Shown here piece after piece: positions 51,424-60,824 of a stretch of DNA of 64,000 nucleotides (its first letter is position 1; each line of letters starts with the position of its first letter). Source of the stretch: Mucilaginibacter achroorhodeus (GTDB taxonomy: Bacteria > Bacteroidota > Bacteroidia > Sphingobacteriales > Sphingobacteriaceae); the NCBI RefSeq assembly GCF_007846095.1, contig NZ_VOEI01000006.1, forward strand, positions 245,075-309,074. Reading direction: 5' to 3'. The translations under genes and the position numbers were made by a program. The notes under the pieces are model-generated. The model was given only the letters and a program-made list of their open reading frames with translations, did no database searches and was not told where the DNA came from.

Positions 51424-52160
51424 AAAAGTTATTATTAATGATGATCTGCTTTTTTGCGTCGATAGGCGTTCGAGCACAAGTTACTAAGCCCGGAACTACA
51501 ACAGGTACCTTTGACTATAAAAAGCCCCTGATAATTTTGGATGGCAAAAAATATAGTGGTGACCTTAAAAGTTTAGACAGCGCTAACGTTAGAAGTGTAA
51601 CCATTTTAAAAAATAAAGAAGCAACATCGAAATACGGCCCCGAAGGTGCAAATGGTGTGGTTTTGGTTACAACCAAAAACTCCACAAGCGCGGATACAAC
51701 CACAATCAAGTTGCGTGAGTCGGCATCATTGTTAAACGACCCTCTATATGTGGTAGATGGCTACAAAGTAGATAGCCGGTTATTTAACGCCCTAAAGCCG
51801 GAGGATATTGAAACTATAAGTGTTTTAAAAGGTGCGAGTGCTACTGCATTATACGGCGATCAGGGTAAAAATGGCGTTGTATTAGTTGCAACCAAAACAG
51901 GGATAAAAGGCACAAAAGCATTGATTGATGCAAATGAGACCAAATTGCCAATTGCTAACAATGATCCACTTTACATTATCGATGGCGTAAAGGCAGATAA
52001 AGTTAGATTACAAGCCATTAACCCTAATGATATCGAAAGCATCAGTGTTTTAAAAGACGCGAAATCGACTGCCATATATGGTCCAGCAGGTAAAAAAGGG
52101 GTGGTACTGATCACCACAAAAGCGGCAGCTAAAAAGCAAAAATTACAGATCAAAAATTGA
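51420..52160 (+). CDS. Exported protein with three TonB-plug-like repeats, inside the nuo operon
   Basis: A 246-aa secreted protein, signal peptide ending GVRAQ. It is built of three repeats of 55-65 residues, each with the pattern PL-hydrophobic-xDG near its start and S-hydrophobic-LK-x4-A-x-YG-x3-GVVLV-TK at its end: PLIILDGKKYSG / EATSKYGPEGANGVVLV; PLYVVDGYKVDS / ASATALYGDQGKNGVVLV; PLYIIDGVKADK / AKSTAIYGPAGKKGVVLI. These are the hallmark of the plug domain of SusC-like receptors, repeated here without a barrel. It overlaps both neighbours by 4 bases, the downstream one being nuoL. Confidence 0.78.
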   Translation: MKKLLLMMICFFASIGVRAQVTKPGTTTGTFDYKKPLIILDGKKYSGDLKSLDSANVRSVTILKNKEATSKYGPEGANGVVLVTTKNSTSADTTTIKLRESASLLNDPLYVVDGYKVDSRLFNALKPEDIETISVLKGASATALYGDQGKNGVVLVATKTGIKGTKALIDANETKLPIANNDPLYIIDGVKADKVRLQAINPNDIESISVLKDAKSTAIYGPAGKKGVVLITTKAAAKKQKLQIKN

Positions 52161-54220
52161 TTCCGATCCTTTCACATACCGATGCACAAACCGTAAACTT
52201 CGCCATTTGGGCGGTGGTGTTACCTTTTGCTGCATTTGTGTTGAATTTACTACTATTTAACAAGAACAGAATTGCTGCGCTGGTTTCTACAGTTGGCATC
52301 GTCGTAAGTTTGGTATTAGCAATAAAAGTGTTTACCTCGGTTTGGAATGCACCTGTTATACACGCCCAAATCACCTGGTTCATAATCGGCGCTACCAAGG
52401 TGCAGGCAGGTCTACTGCTTAACAATCTTTCGGTACTGATGCTGCTATTGGTACCAATGATTGCTTTGCCGGTGCATATCTACTCCATTGCTTACATGAA
52501 GGACGATGAAGGGTACAGCCGCTACTTTCGTTACCTGAGCCTTTTCTGTTTCAGTATGCTGGGCCTGGTTGTGGTAGATAACCTGATAATGCTATACGCC
52601 TTTTGGGAACTGGTAGGGTTTTCATCATACCTGCTCATCGGTTTTTGGTTTACCCGCCAAAGCGCGGTGATGGCCAACAAAAAAGCCTTCATCATGAACC
52701 GCATAGGCGATATTGGTCTGCTAACGGCTATCATCATCCTGTTCACCCTGTTTGGTACTTTCGATATCCAGGCACTGTTCGGCAAAGAAGGCTTTGTACA
52801 GCTATCAAACATAGCGGCAGGCATGTGGGCTGGTCCGCATAGCGCTATACCGGCGGTTTGGCAGTATGTGGCTTTTGCCGGGATATTTTTGGCTGTCGCT
52901 GCTAAGTCGGCGCAATTCCCGCTTCATACCTGGCTGCCCGATGCTATGGAAGGCCCAACATCTGTTTCGGCATTGATACATGCTGCTACCATGGTGGCGG
53001 CTGGCGTGTTCCTGTTAGGCAGGGTTTATCCATTATTTATAGAAAGCGAACTTACAATTTTAGCCATTGTAGGTTGCTTCACCGCATTTATGGCGGCAAC
53101 CATCGCACTCACCCAAAATGATCTTAAACGCATCCTGGCATATTCAACTATTTCGCAATTAGGGTTTATGGTGCTGGCCATGGGGATTGGGGCTTACGCT
53201 TCATCGCTGTTCCATTTGGTAACGCATGCGTTTTTTAAATGCCTGCTGTTTCTGGTAGCGGGTATCGTTATCCATCAGATGAAACACATTAAGGATGACA
53301 ACAACTTAGATATCGATCCGCAGAATATCCTACACATGGGCGGCCTGCGTAAAAAGCTACCGTTAACGTTCATCGTAACCATTATTGGTGCATTGGCGCT
53401 GGTAGGTTTTGTTTTTACATCGGGTTATTTATCTAAAGATGGCATACTGATACAATCATTCGTTTGGGCCGAAGGTAAAAGCGCCGTGTTTACTATAGTG
53501 CCGTATTTTGCGCTGCTAACCAGCGTACTCACTGCATTCTACGTAGCCCGATTGGTGGTTAAAGTATTCTTCGGCGAATTTAGGTTGCAGAAAGTTAATC
53601 CGCACATCCACATCCATATGGGCGATGGTAACTGGCTGTATAAAGCGCCGTTAGTGTTTTTGGCGATCTGTAGTTTGTTCCCGTTATTCTCAAATAGCCC
53701 GGTATTCTACGAAGATGCCTGGATCTATAAAAGCTTCCTGCCGTCCAATTTCCTGGTGCGCGAAAATATTTACCATACTATCATACCCATATTGGTGAAC
53801 TTGCTTGCCGTATTTGTAATGTATGCCGCTTTTGCATTTTATGGCAAACGCAATGCATGGTCATTTCCGCAAACCGGGCTGCTCTATCGAATTTCTTATA
53901 ATGAATGGTATATCGATAGGTTTTACAACCGTGTTATCGTCAAATTTGTGATGTGGTTCAGTAACCTGCTGTATTGGTTTGATAAAAAGGTAGTAGATGG
54001 ACTTGTGCATTTATTTACCAGGATCGGTAAGTCGCTGGCCACCATCGCAGCCTGGCTTGACAGGAATATTGTTGACGGCTTACTGCATTTAATTGCGGGC
54101 ATTGTGCAGGCAATAGGTAACTTTGCACGCCGTTTTCAGGGTGGCAAGGTGCAATATTATTTATACAGCATGTTACTGGTGCTGGCTTTTGTTTTTATCT
54201 TTAAAATGATCTGGACCTGA
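52157..54220 (+). CDS. nuoL: NADH-quinone oxidoreductase subunit L
   Basis: A 687-aa antiporter-like subunit of the complex I membrane arm with the long lateral helix near the C-terminus. Conserved Glu is in LYAFWELVGFSSYLLIGFWF, and the Lys-containing helices include FPLHTWLPDAMEGPTSVSAL and TQNDLKRILAYSTISQLGFM. It starts with TTG overlapping the preceding stop (TTGA), so its translation depends on the plug-repeat gene. It overlaps nuoM by one base. Confidence 0.96.
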   Translation: MIPILSHTDAQTVNFAIWAVVLPFAAFVLNLLLFNKNRIAALVSTVGIVVSLVLAIKVFTSVWNAPVIHAQITWFIIGATKVQAGLLLNNLSVLMLLLVPMIALPVHIYSIAYMKDDEGYSRYFRYLSLFCFSMLGLVVVDNLIMLYAFWELVGFSSYLLIGFWFTRQSAVMANKKAFIMNRIGDIGLLTAIIILFTLFGTFDIQALFGKEGFVQLSNIAAGMWAGPHSAIPAVWQYVAFAGIFLAVAAKSAQFPLHTWLPDAMEGPTSVSALIHAATMVAAGVFLLGRVYPLFIESELTILAIVGCFTAFMAATIALTQNDLKRILAYSTISQLGFMVLAMGIGAYASSLFHLVTHAFFKCLLFLVAGIVIHQMKHIKDDNNLDIDPQNILHMGGLRKKLPLTFIVTIIGALALVGFVFTSGYLSKDGILIQSFVWAEGKSAVFTIVPYFALLTSVLTAFYVARLVVKVFFGEFRLQKVNPHIHIHMGDGNWLYKAPLVFLAICSLFPLFSNSPVFYEDAWIYKSFLPSNFLVRENIYHTIIPILVNLLAVFVMYAAFAFYGKRNAWSFPQTGLLYRISYNEWYIDRFYNRVIVKFVMWFSNLLYWFDKKVVDGLVHLFTRIGKSLATIAAWLDRNIVDGLLHLIAGIVQAIGNFARRFQGGKVQYYLYSMLLVLAFVFIFKMIWT

Positions 54221-55824
54221 TGAACCTTTTATCGCTCCTTATATTTATCCCTGTACTGTTTGGTATCATCGTATTGATATTGCCATCGAGCATGCGTGCG
54301 AGCTTTAAATACCTTACCCTGGCGGCAACGCTGGTGCAGCTGGTGATTAGCATTGTTATCTATCTTAACTTTAAAACATGCCCTGGTTTTGGAGGCATTA
54401 ACCACGAAGAACAGTTTCAGTTCGTACAAAAGCTACCCTGGATCAATCTTGATTTGGGAAGCATGGGCAAAATGCAGATAGATTATTTTGTGGGGATAGA
54501 CGGCATGTCGGTAACCATACTGGTGATGTCTGCTTTGGTGATGGTCGTAGCTGCCATATCATCCTGGGAGATCAATAGTAATCTAAAAGGTTTTTTTGCA
54601 TTGTTCTTATTGTTGGATATGGCGGTGATGGGCGTGTTCTGCGCACTGGATTTCTTCCTGTTCTATACTTTTTACGAACTAATGTTACTGCCGCTTTACT
54701 TCCTCATCGGTATGTGGGGCGGTGCTCGAAGGGAATATGCAGCCATTAAGTTTTTTCTCTATACCCTGTTCGGCTCGGTATTCATGCTGTTAGTAATGGT
54801 TGGCTTGTACTTCTCGGTAACCGACCCTGCAACAGGCAATCATACATTTAACATCATCCACATGATGAATCCTAAAAATTATATCGAGGGTTCAGTGTTT
54901 TCTACATTAAGTCATGCTACTATATTGGGCATGCCTGCGCGTACCGTTGGTTTTGTGGTGTTGTTTGTGGCTTTTGCCATAAAGGTGCCTGTTGTACCGC
55001 TGCATACCTGGCTGCCCGATGCGCACGTTGAGGCACCTACGCCGGTATCTATTATATTAGCCGGTGTGCTGCTTAAGATAGGTGGTTACGGAATAATTCG
55101 TATCTGCATGTGTATATTCCCTGATGCAGCTATATCATCGGCTTTTTGGGTAGGGTTGTTAGGGGTAATCTCCATATTATACGGCGCCTTTAACGCATTG
55201 GCGCAGCGTGATCTTAAACGTTTGATCGCTTATTCATCCGTATCGCACATGGGCTTTGTGTTGCTTGGTATTGCCTCAGCCACCACCGAAGGTGTAAGCG
55301 GTGCCATGATGCAAATGATCAGTCACGGGTTTTTATCATCGATGTTGTTCTTCCTGGTAGGTGTGGTTTACGGCCGCGTGCACGACAGGGATATCTATAA
55401 CTTCCGTGGATTGGCATCGTTGATGCCGCGTTATACGGTTTATGTGATGATCGCCTTTTTTGCTTCACTTGGTTTGCCGGGTTTCTCAGCATTTGTGGCA
55501 GAGGCCTTCTCGCTGGCGGGAGCTTTCAAATCAAGTTCAGTTAACGGCTTGCTACCGCAATGGATGGCGGTGTGCGGTGCAGTGGGAATACTGTTAGGTG
55601 CCGCCTACCTGTTATGGACGCTGCAAAGAATGTTCTTCGGCACGGTGTCATTAAAAGGTGGCGAGATCTGGAAAATAGCTTTAACGGATATCAATTTCCG
55701 CGAAACAGCCGCTTTGTTGCCTTTGGCGCTTTTAGCATTAGGGTTAGGTATTATGCCATCGTTGGTATTTGGTAAAATAAACGATGCCGTGCTGGCATTT
55801 GTAAGCTTTTTGCAGGTGAAATAA
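54220..55824 (+). CDS. nuoM: NADH-quinone oxidoreductase subunit M
   Basis: A 534-aa antiporter-like subunit. Conserved Glu in LFYTFYELMLLPLYFLIGMW, and Lys helices VPLHTWLPDAHVEAPTPVS and AQRDLKRLIAYSSVSHMGFV. TGATG overlap with nuoL; the next gene begins 66 bases on. Confidence 0.96.
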   Translation: MNLLSLLIFIPVLFGIIVLILPSSMRASFKYLTLAATLVQLVISIVIYLNFKTCPGFGGINHEEQFQFVQKLPWINLDLGSMGKMQIDYFVGIDGMSVTILVMSALVMVVAAISSWEINSNLKGFFALFLLLDMAVMGVFCALDFFLFYTFYELMLLPLYFLIGMWGGARREYAAIKFFLYTLFGSVFMLLVMVGLYFSVTDPATGNHTFNIIHMMNPKNYIEGSVFSTLSHATILGMPARTVGFVVLFVAFAIKVPVVPLHTWLPDAHVEAPTPVSIILAGVLLKIGGYGIIRICMCIFPDAAISSAFWVGLLGVISILYGAFNALAQRDLKRLIAYSSVSHMGFVLLGIASATTEGVSGAMMQMISHGFLSSMLFFLVGVVYGRVHDRDIYNFRGLASLMPRYTVYVMIAFFASLGLPGFSAFVAEAFSLAGAFKSSSVNGLLPQWMAVCGAVGILLGAAYLLWTLQRMFFGTVSLKGGEIWKIALTDINFRETAALLPLALLALGLGIMPSLVFGKINDAVLAFVSFLQVK

Positions 55825-55890
55825 TTTTTTGGTACCGGTTTATGGAAAGTATCGATCAACTGCATCCTATAGGTAATAAATCTGAATATC

Positions 55891-57768
55891 ATGATTAAGA
55901 AGTTATTACTTATCACTTGCCTTTTAATCGTTTTAAAAGGCATCGCATCAGCAGACGATTCGCAAAAAATTATTTCTCAAGTACAAAAAGTAACACTGTT
56001 TCTAAACGGGGCACAGGTAACTCGTACAGCACTGACTACCATCCCGGCAGGTACATCAACGCTTGTTTTTGAAAATATATCGCCAAACATCGATGTACAA
56101 AGCATACAGGTTAAAGGTGCTGGTAATTTTACCATATTGGCGGTTAAGCATGAGATGAATTACCTGAACCTGCAGAACAAGCAAAAGCAGATAGAAGGAT
56201 TACAGGCAGACCAGAAAAAACTGCATGATAAGATGACCCTGCTTAACGCATCACTTAACATTAACCAGGAAGAATATAATATGCTGGTGAAAAACCAAAC
56301 CATCACCGGCCAAAACGCAAACCTGGATGTTTTGAAACTCAAACAAGCACTGGATTTCCAAACAGCAAGGCTTACCGAAAATAAAAAGAAGGAGCAGGCC
56401 ATTAACGATCAGATATCGGAACTAAACAAACAACTACAACGCTACGATAAGCAAATTGCAGATATATTAAAGAGCAAAGGTAATAGCGACGCCACCAGCG
56501 ATATTTTGGTTACAGTAAGTGCCAAGGCGCCTGTACAATCGGCTTTTAAGTTAACTTACCTCGTAAATAATGCAAGCTGGTATCCAACTTATGACATCAG
56601 AGCTAAAGATGTAAATAGCCCTATTTCTATTTCATATAAAGCGAACGTTACCCAGCAAAGCGGCGAAGATTGGAAAAATATAAAGCTTACACTATCAACA
56701 GGTAACCCAACTATTAGCGGCAGCAAACCCGAGCTTAAACCTTATTTTCTTAATTACAATATGTACTATGCCGGGCAGCAGTCCTCTATCACAAGGGTGC
56801 AAGGTAATGTGGCAGATAACCAAAGTGTTTTGCCTGGGGTTTCCGTAAAAGTGAAAGGTACATCAATAGGCACGGTTACAGATGCCGGCGGTAATTATTC
56901 GCTACAGATTCCAAATGCCGGCGCAATCCTACAATATAATTTCTTAGGTTACGAACAACAGGAGAGGCCCGTAACATCCGCAGTAATGAACATATCTCTG
57001 CAACCATCTGCAAATCAATTAAACGAAGTGGTAGTTGCGGCATATAGTTCAGAGAGAATAGAGAAATCTCTGCAAGGAAAAGCAGCAGGAATGACGATTC
57101 AGATTAGAGGCAACAGTAGCGCAGCTTCAAACCCTGTTGAGGTTCAACAAACTGAAAATCAAACCAATGTAGAATTTAATATTGCTAACCCATACAGCAT
57201 CCCAAGTGATGGTAAACAGTATTCGGTTGCTATCAACGATATAGATACGAAAGCAAGCTACCAATATTACAGCGCTCCCAAATTAAGTACCGATGTTTTC
57301 CTTACAGCACAATTAACAGATTGGAATAAATACAATTTCTTATCCGGTGAGGCTAACTTGTTCTTTGAAGGAACGTTCATCGGTAAATCCCTGATTGATG
57401 TCAATGCCACTAACGATACCCTTAATTTATCATTAGGCGTTGATAAAAATATTATAGTAACCCGTACCTTGCAAAAAGACCTAACAGAAAAGCAGGCGTT
57501 GAGCTCAAACAGGAAGGAAACACGTGATTGGTTGATAAGTATTAAGAACCGAAAGAGCCAACCAGTTGATCTGCTGATCGAAGACCAGATACCGGTTTCA
57601 CAAAATTCCGGTATCGAAGTAGATCAGCAGGAAGTAAGTGGCGGCAAACTGGATAAAGAAACGGGCAAGCTGTCCTACGCAATCAATTTAAACTCGCAGG
57701 ACGAAAAAAAGCTGCGCATAAAATACCAGGTTAAATACCCTAAAAACTCGGGAGTAATTGTACAATAG
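55891..57768 (+). CDS. DUF4139 protein with an inserted carboxypeptidase-regulatory/SusC-like segment
   Basis: A 625-aa exported protein, signal peptide MIKKLLLITCLLIVLKGIASA. An N-terminal DUF4140 region and two coiled coils (residues about 90-190) lead to a DUF4139 domain beginning near 205 (FKLTYLVNNASWYPTYDIRA) and ending at the C-terminus (DEKKLRIKYQVKYPK). Between about residues 305 and 420 there is an inserted block LPGVSVKVKGTSIGTVTDAG (CarboxypepD_reg-like) and a plug-like LQGKAAGMTIQIRGNSS, both typical of SusC receptors. It lies between nuoM and nuoN, 3 bases ahead of the latter. Confidence 0.82.
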   Translation: MIKKLLLITCLLIVLKGIASADDSQKIISQVQKVTLFLNGAQVTRTALTTIPAGTSTLVFENISPNIDVQSIQVKGAGNFTILAVKHEMNYLNLQNKQKQIEGLQADQKKLHDKMTLLNASLNINQEEYNMLVKNQTITGQNANLDVLKLKQALDFQTARLTENKKKEQAINDQISELNKQLQRYDKQIADILKSKGNSDATSDILVTVSAKAPVQSAFKLTYLVNNASWYPTYDIRAKDVNSPISISYKANVTQQSGEDWKNIKLTLSTGNPTISGSKPELKPYFLNYNMYYAGQQSSITRVQGNVADNQSVLPGVSVKVKGTSIGTVTDAGGNYSLQIPNAGAILQYNFLGYEQQERPVTSAVMNISLQPSANQLNEVVVAAYSSERIEKSLQGKAAGMTIQIRGNSSAASNPVEVQQTENQTNVEFNIANPYSIPSDGKQYSVAINDIDTKASYQYYSAPKLSTDVFLTAQLTDWNKYNFLSGEANLFFEGTFIGKSLIDVNATNDTLNLSLGVDKNIIVTRTLQKDLTEKQALSSNRKETRDWLISIKNRKSQPVDLLIEDQIPVSQNSGIEVDQQEVSGGKLDKETGKLSYAINLNSQDEKKLRIKYQVKYPKNSGVIVQ

Positions 57769-57771
57769 TTA

Positions 57772-59283
57772 ATGAAAGATCTTTTACCAAACATCACTAC
57801 ACAACTGGATAACGTTTTGCAAAGCCTGCACTACTTTGTGCCCGAGCTTTACCTTATCGCGTTGTTTGTTGTGGTGCTGGTAACAGATCTTTTATTCGGC
57901 AAGCGCTCTGCTAAAATGTGCCGCCTGGTAGCTACCGGTGGTGTGTTACTGGTGATATTACAGGTACTAAATCAGCAGGTTACGTTGCCGGCTAATACTA
58001 CCATTCGCCTTTTTAATGGTATACTAATGTTGCACCATCCGGCTATCAGTTTTAAGCTTATCATAGATGTGCTGGCATTGATACTGCTGATGTTTTTTAC
58101 CTGGGACAACAAGTTAAAGCAACATACCAAAGGCCTTTCCGATCTTTATTCCATAGTAACCGGGTCGTTGCTGGGCTTGCATGTGATGACTATGGCCGTT
58201 AACTTGCTGAGCATTTATCTGGCCATAGAGATGGTGTCTATCGCATCGTACCTATTAGCTGCTTACCGCAGTGGCAATGCCAAAAGTACCGAGGCGGGTT
58301 TAAAGTACGTGCTGTTTGGTGCGGCAGCATCGGCGGTGATGTTGTATGGTATTTCATTGCTCTATTCGTTCACCGGCACGCTTGATATTTTTTCTTCGCA
58401 AATGCAGCAGGGGCTCTTGCATGTAAGTGGTATAAGTTCTGCATTTGCTACCGGTTTAATTTTGTTGGGCATAGCATTCAAGATATCGGCGGTGCCGGTG
58501 CACTTTTATGTGCCCGATGTTTATGAGGGGGCGGCAACGCCTGTTACAGCCTATTTATCCACGCTGCCCAAAATTGCAGGTTTTGCTTTGCTGGTTAACT
58601 TTATTACGCCGCTAATAGTACTCAACACAACCAGTAATTGGGCGGCTGTTAATGTAAGAATTGTTCTTTCTGCCGCAGGCATCATCACCATGATAGCGGG
58701 CAATTTTGCAGCGCTTTGGCAAAATAGTGTGAAAAGGATGCTGGCCTACTCTGGTATAGGGCACACCGGGTTTGCGTTAATGGCAGTGGTGACTTTTAGT
58801 GCTACCGGCTTATCCGCATTAACCTATTACCTTTTTGTATACGGCCTGGCAAACATTGCTGCATTAATGATGGCAAATTACTTTGAAAACAACGAGGATA
58901 TCACCAACATCAGCGATTATAAAGGACTTGGGTTTAAATACCCGGTTATATCACTTGGCTTTGTTGTGGTAATGATCTCGTTAACCGGTATCCCTATAAG
59001 TGCTGGCTTTACAGGTAAGGTTTTGGTGTTTTCTGCAGTGTATGACGTTTATCAGCAAACCCACAACACTTGGTTAATGGCCTTAATGGCGACCGGTGCG
59101 GTCACCACGGTGGTAGGTTTATTCTACTATATCAAAATTCCTTTGAACCTTTTCCTGAAACGGGTTGAGATTGTTCCTAACGAAATTGTGAAATCGACTA
59201 ATTTAGTAGTTTTTTCTTCTATAATTGCATTATTGCTAATTATATTTGGTATTCTTCCGCATTTATTAACCAAACTGCTTTAA
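57772..59283 (+). CDS. nuoN: NADH-quinone oxidoreductase subunit N
   Basis: A 503-aa antiporter-like subunit. Conserved Glu in NLLSIYLAIEMVSIASYLLA, and helices VPVHFYVPDVYEGAATPVTA and LWQNSVKRMLAYSGIGHTGFA. It is the last gene of the complex I membrane arm in this window. Confidence 0.96.
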   Translation: MKDLLPNITTQLDNVLQSLHYFVPELYLIALFVVVLVTDLLFGKRSAKMCRLVATGGVLLVILQVLNQQVTLPANTTIRLFNGILMLHHPAISFKLIIDVLALILLMFFTWDNKLKQHTKGLSDLYSIVTGSLLGLHVMTMAVNLLSIYLAIEMVSIASYLLAAYRSGNAKSTEAGLKYVLFGAAASAVMLYGISLLYSFTGTLDIFSSQMQQGLLHVSGISSAFATGLILLGIAFKISAVPVHFYVPDVYEGAATPVTAYLSTLPKIAGFALLVNFITPLIVLNTTSNWAAVNVRIVLSAAGIITMIAGNFAALWQNSVKRMLAYSGIGHTGFALMAVVTFSATGLSALTYYLFVYGLANIAALMMANYFENNEDITNISDYKGLGFKYPVISLGFVVVMISLTGIPISAGFTGKVLVFSAVYDVYQQTHNTWLMALMATGAVTTVVGLFYYIKIPLNLFLKRVEIVPNEIVKSTNLVVFSSIIALLLIIFGILPHLLTKLL

Positions 59284-59369
59284 AATTTCAATATTTTAAA
59301 TTTTTTTGTGTTTAGATTGATAAAATATATAAATTGAGGCCGTTTTAACCAAACGAAACCAATTTAAAC

Positions 59370-60677
59370 ATGAAACGCTACTTTCCCTTTGGTGTACTCC
59401 TCGTTATTTTAGCTTTAACGTTTATTTTCCCGTCTGTTGAATTCGATAAAACAGCAAATCCAAACTTCAATACCGGCGATATTGCCTGGATGTTAATGTC
59501 AACCGCACTGGTTTTGATCATGACACCCGGTTTAGCGTTTTTTTATGGTGGTATGGTTAACAAAAAGAACGTAATATCAACCATGCTGCAAAGTATTGTG
59601 TGTATGGTTATCATTACTGTAATGTGGGGGATCTTTGGTTTTAGTTTGGCCTTCGGCGATAGTATTGGAGGTGTTATTGGTAATCCAACCACTTATTTTA
59701 TGATGAAGGGTATGCTGGGGAACGCCAGTTGGAAGTTAGCACCAACCATCCCGTTGTTGCTGTTTGCGATGTACCAGCTTAAGTTTGCCATTATAACACC
59801 GGCACTAATTACAGGTGCGTTTGCAGAACGGATCCGTTTCAATTCCTACATCATATTCCTTATACTGTTTTCTATTTTTATATTCTCACCATTGGCCCAT
59901 GCCACATGGCACCCGGATGGTATTTTAGCCAAATTAGGCGTGCTGGATTTTGCAGGTGGTACCGTCGTACATATGTCGGCAGGTTGGGCAGCATTGGCTT
60001 CGGCTTTGTTCCTTAAGCGTCGTAACGAGGCAAACCACTCGCCCGCGCGTATCACCTATGTAATGATAGGTACCGGTTTATTATGGTTCGGCTGGTTTGG
60101 TTTTAACGCAGGCTCGGCCTTTGGCGCCAACCACTTGGCGGTAACTGCACTGGCTACGAGCACAACAGCATCTGCGGCAGCAGGCGTTACTTGGATATTC
60201 TTTGATATGCTGCGCGGGCGCAAGCCATCTGCCATGGGTACCTGTATTGGCGCTGTTGTAGGTTTGGTAGCTATTACACCGGCGGCAGGTTTTGTAAGCG
60301 TACCACATTCATTAGCCATCGGCATTATATCGGCAGTGGTAAGTAACCTGGTAGTTGAGTGGCGTACACGTACCTCTATAGATGATACCCTCGACGTTTT
60401 CCCTTGCCACGGTGTTGGTGGTATGGTTGGCATGCTGCTTACCGGCGTTTTTGCCAGTCAGAATGTAAACCCAAATAACACAACCGGCGATGGTTTATTT
60501 TTTGGTCACACGCATTTGTTCCTGATCCAGTTGGTGGCGCTGATAGCCACATCAGTATTCGCCTTTGTAGGTTCGGTAGTATTGCTTAAGATCACCAACA
60601 TGATATCACCATTGCGCGTTTCAAAAGAAGAAGAAGAACTTGGCCTGGATATCAGCCAGCACGGAGAAAAACTATAG
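59370..60677 (+). CDS. amtB: Ammonium transporter, AmtB-like
   Basis: A 435-aa membrane transporter with about 11 helices. The pore His pair is recognised in VVHMSAGWAAL and DVFPCHGVGGMVG; WMLMSTALVLIMTPGLAFFYGGM and FGANHLAV are also conserved. It moves ammonium or ammonia inward. No glnK gene is adjacent. Confidence 0.95.
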   Translation: MKRYFPFGVLLVILALTFIFPSVEFDKTANPNFNTGDIAWMLMSTALVLIMTPGLAFFYGGMVNKKNVISTMLQSIVCMVIITVMWGIFGFSLAFGDSIGGVIGNPTTYFMMKGMLGNASWKLAPTIPLLLFAMYQLKFAIITPALITGAFAERIRFNSYIIFLILFSIFIFSPLAHATWHPDGILAKLGVLDFAGGTVVHMSAGWAALASALFLKRRNEANHSPARITYVMIGTGLLWFGWFGFNAGSAFGANHLAVTALATSTTASAAAGVTWIFFDMLRGRKPSAMGTCIGAVVGLVAITPAAGFVSVPHSLAIGIISAVVSNLVVEWRTRTSIDDTLDVFPCHGVGGMVGMLLTGVFASQNVNPNNTTGDGLFFGHTHLFLIQLVALIATSVFAFVGSVVLLKITNMISPLRVSKEEEELGLDISQHGEKL

Positions 60678-60720
60678 GGATTTGGGCAACGCGATGTATC
60701 GCACTCGACAAAATATCTGA

Positions 60721-60754
60721 AAAAGAAACGCGATACTTCGCGTTTCTTTTTTTT
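60721..60754 (+). terminator. Rho-independent terminator of amtB
   Basis: AAAAGAAACGCG and CGCGTTTCTTTT pair around ATACTT, followed by T-rich sequence. Confidence 0.88.
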
Positions 60755-60799
60755 ACCCGATATTCTCAAATGCAGCATCAATACCTTAGGCCACTTTCT

Positions 60800-60807
60800 T
60801 ATATTTG
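60800..60807 (+). promoter_or_regulatory. -7 promoter box of the amidohydrolase gene
   Basis: TATATTTG matches TAnnTTTG, 17 bases before the ATG at 60825. Confidence 0.6.
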
Positions 60808-60824
60808 GTTAAACCCAACCCGCA

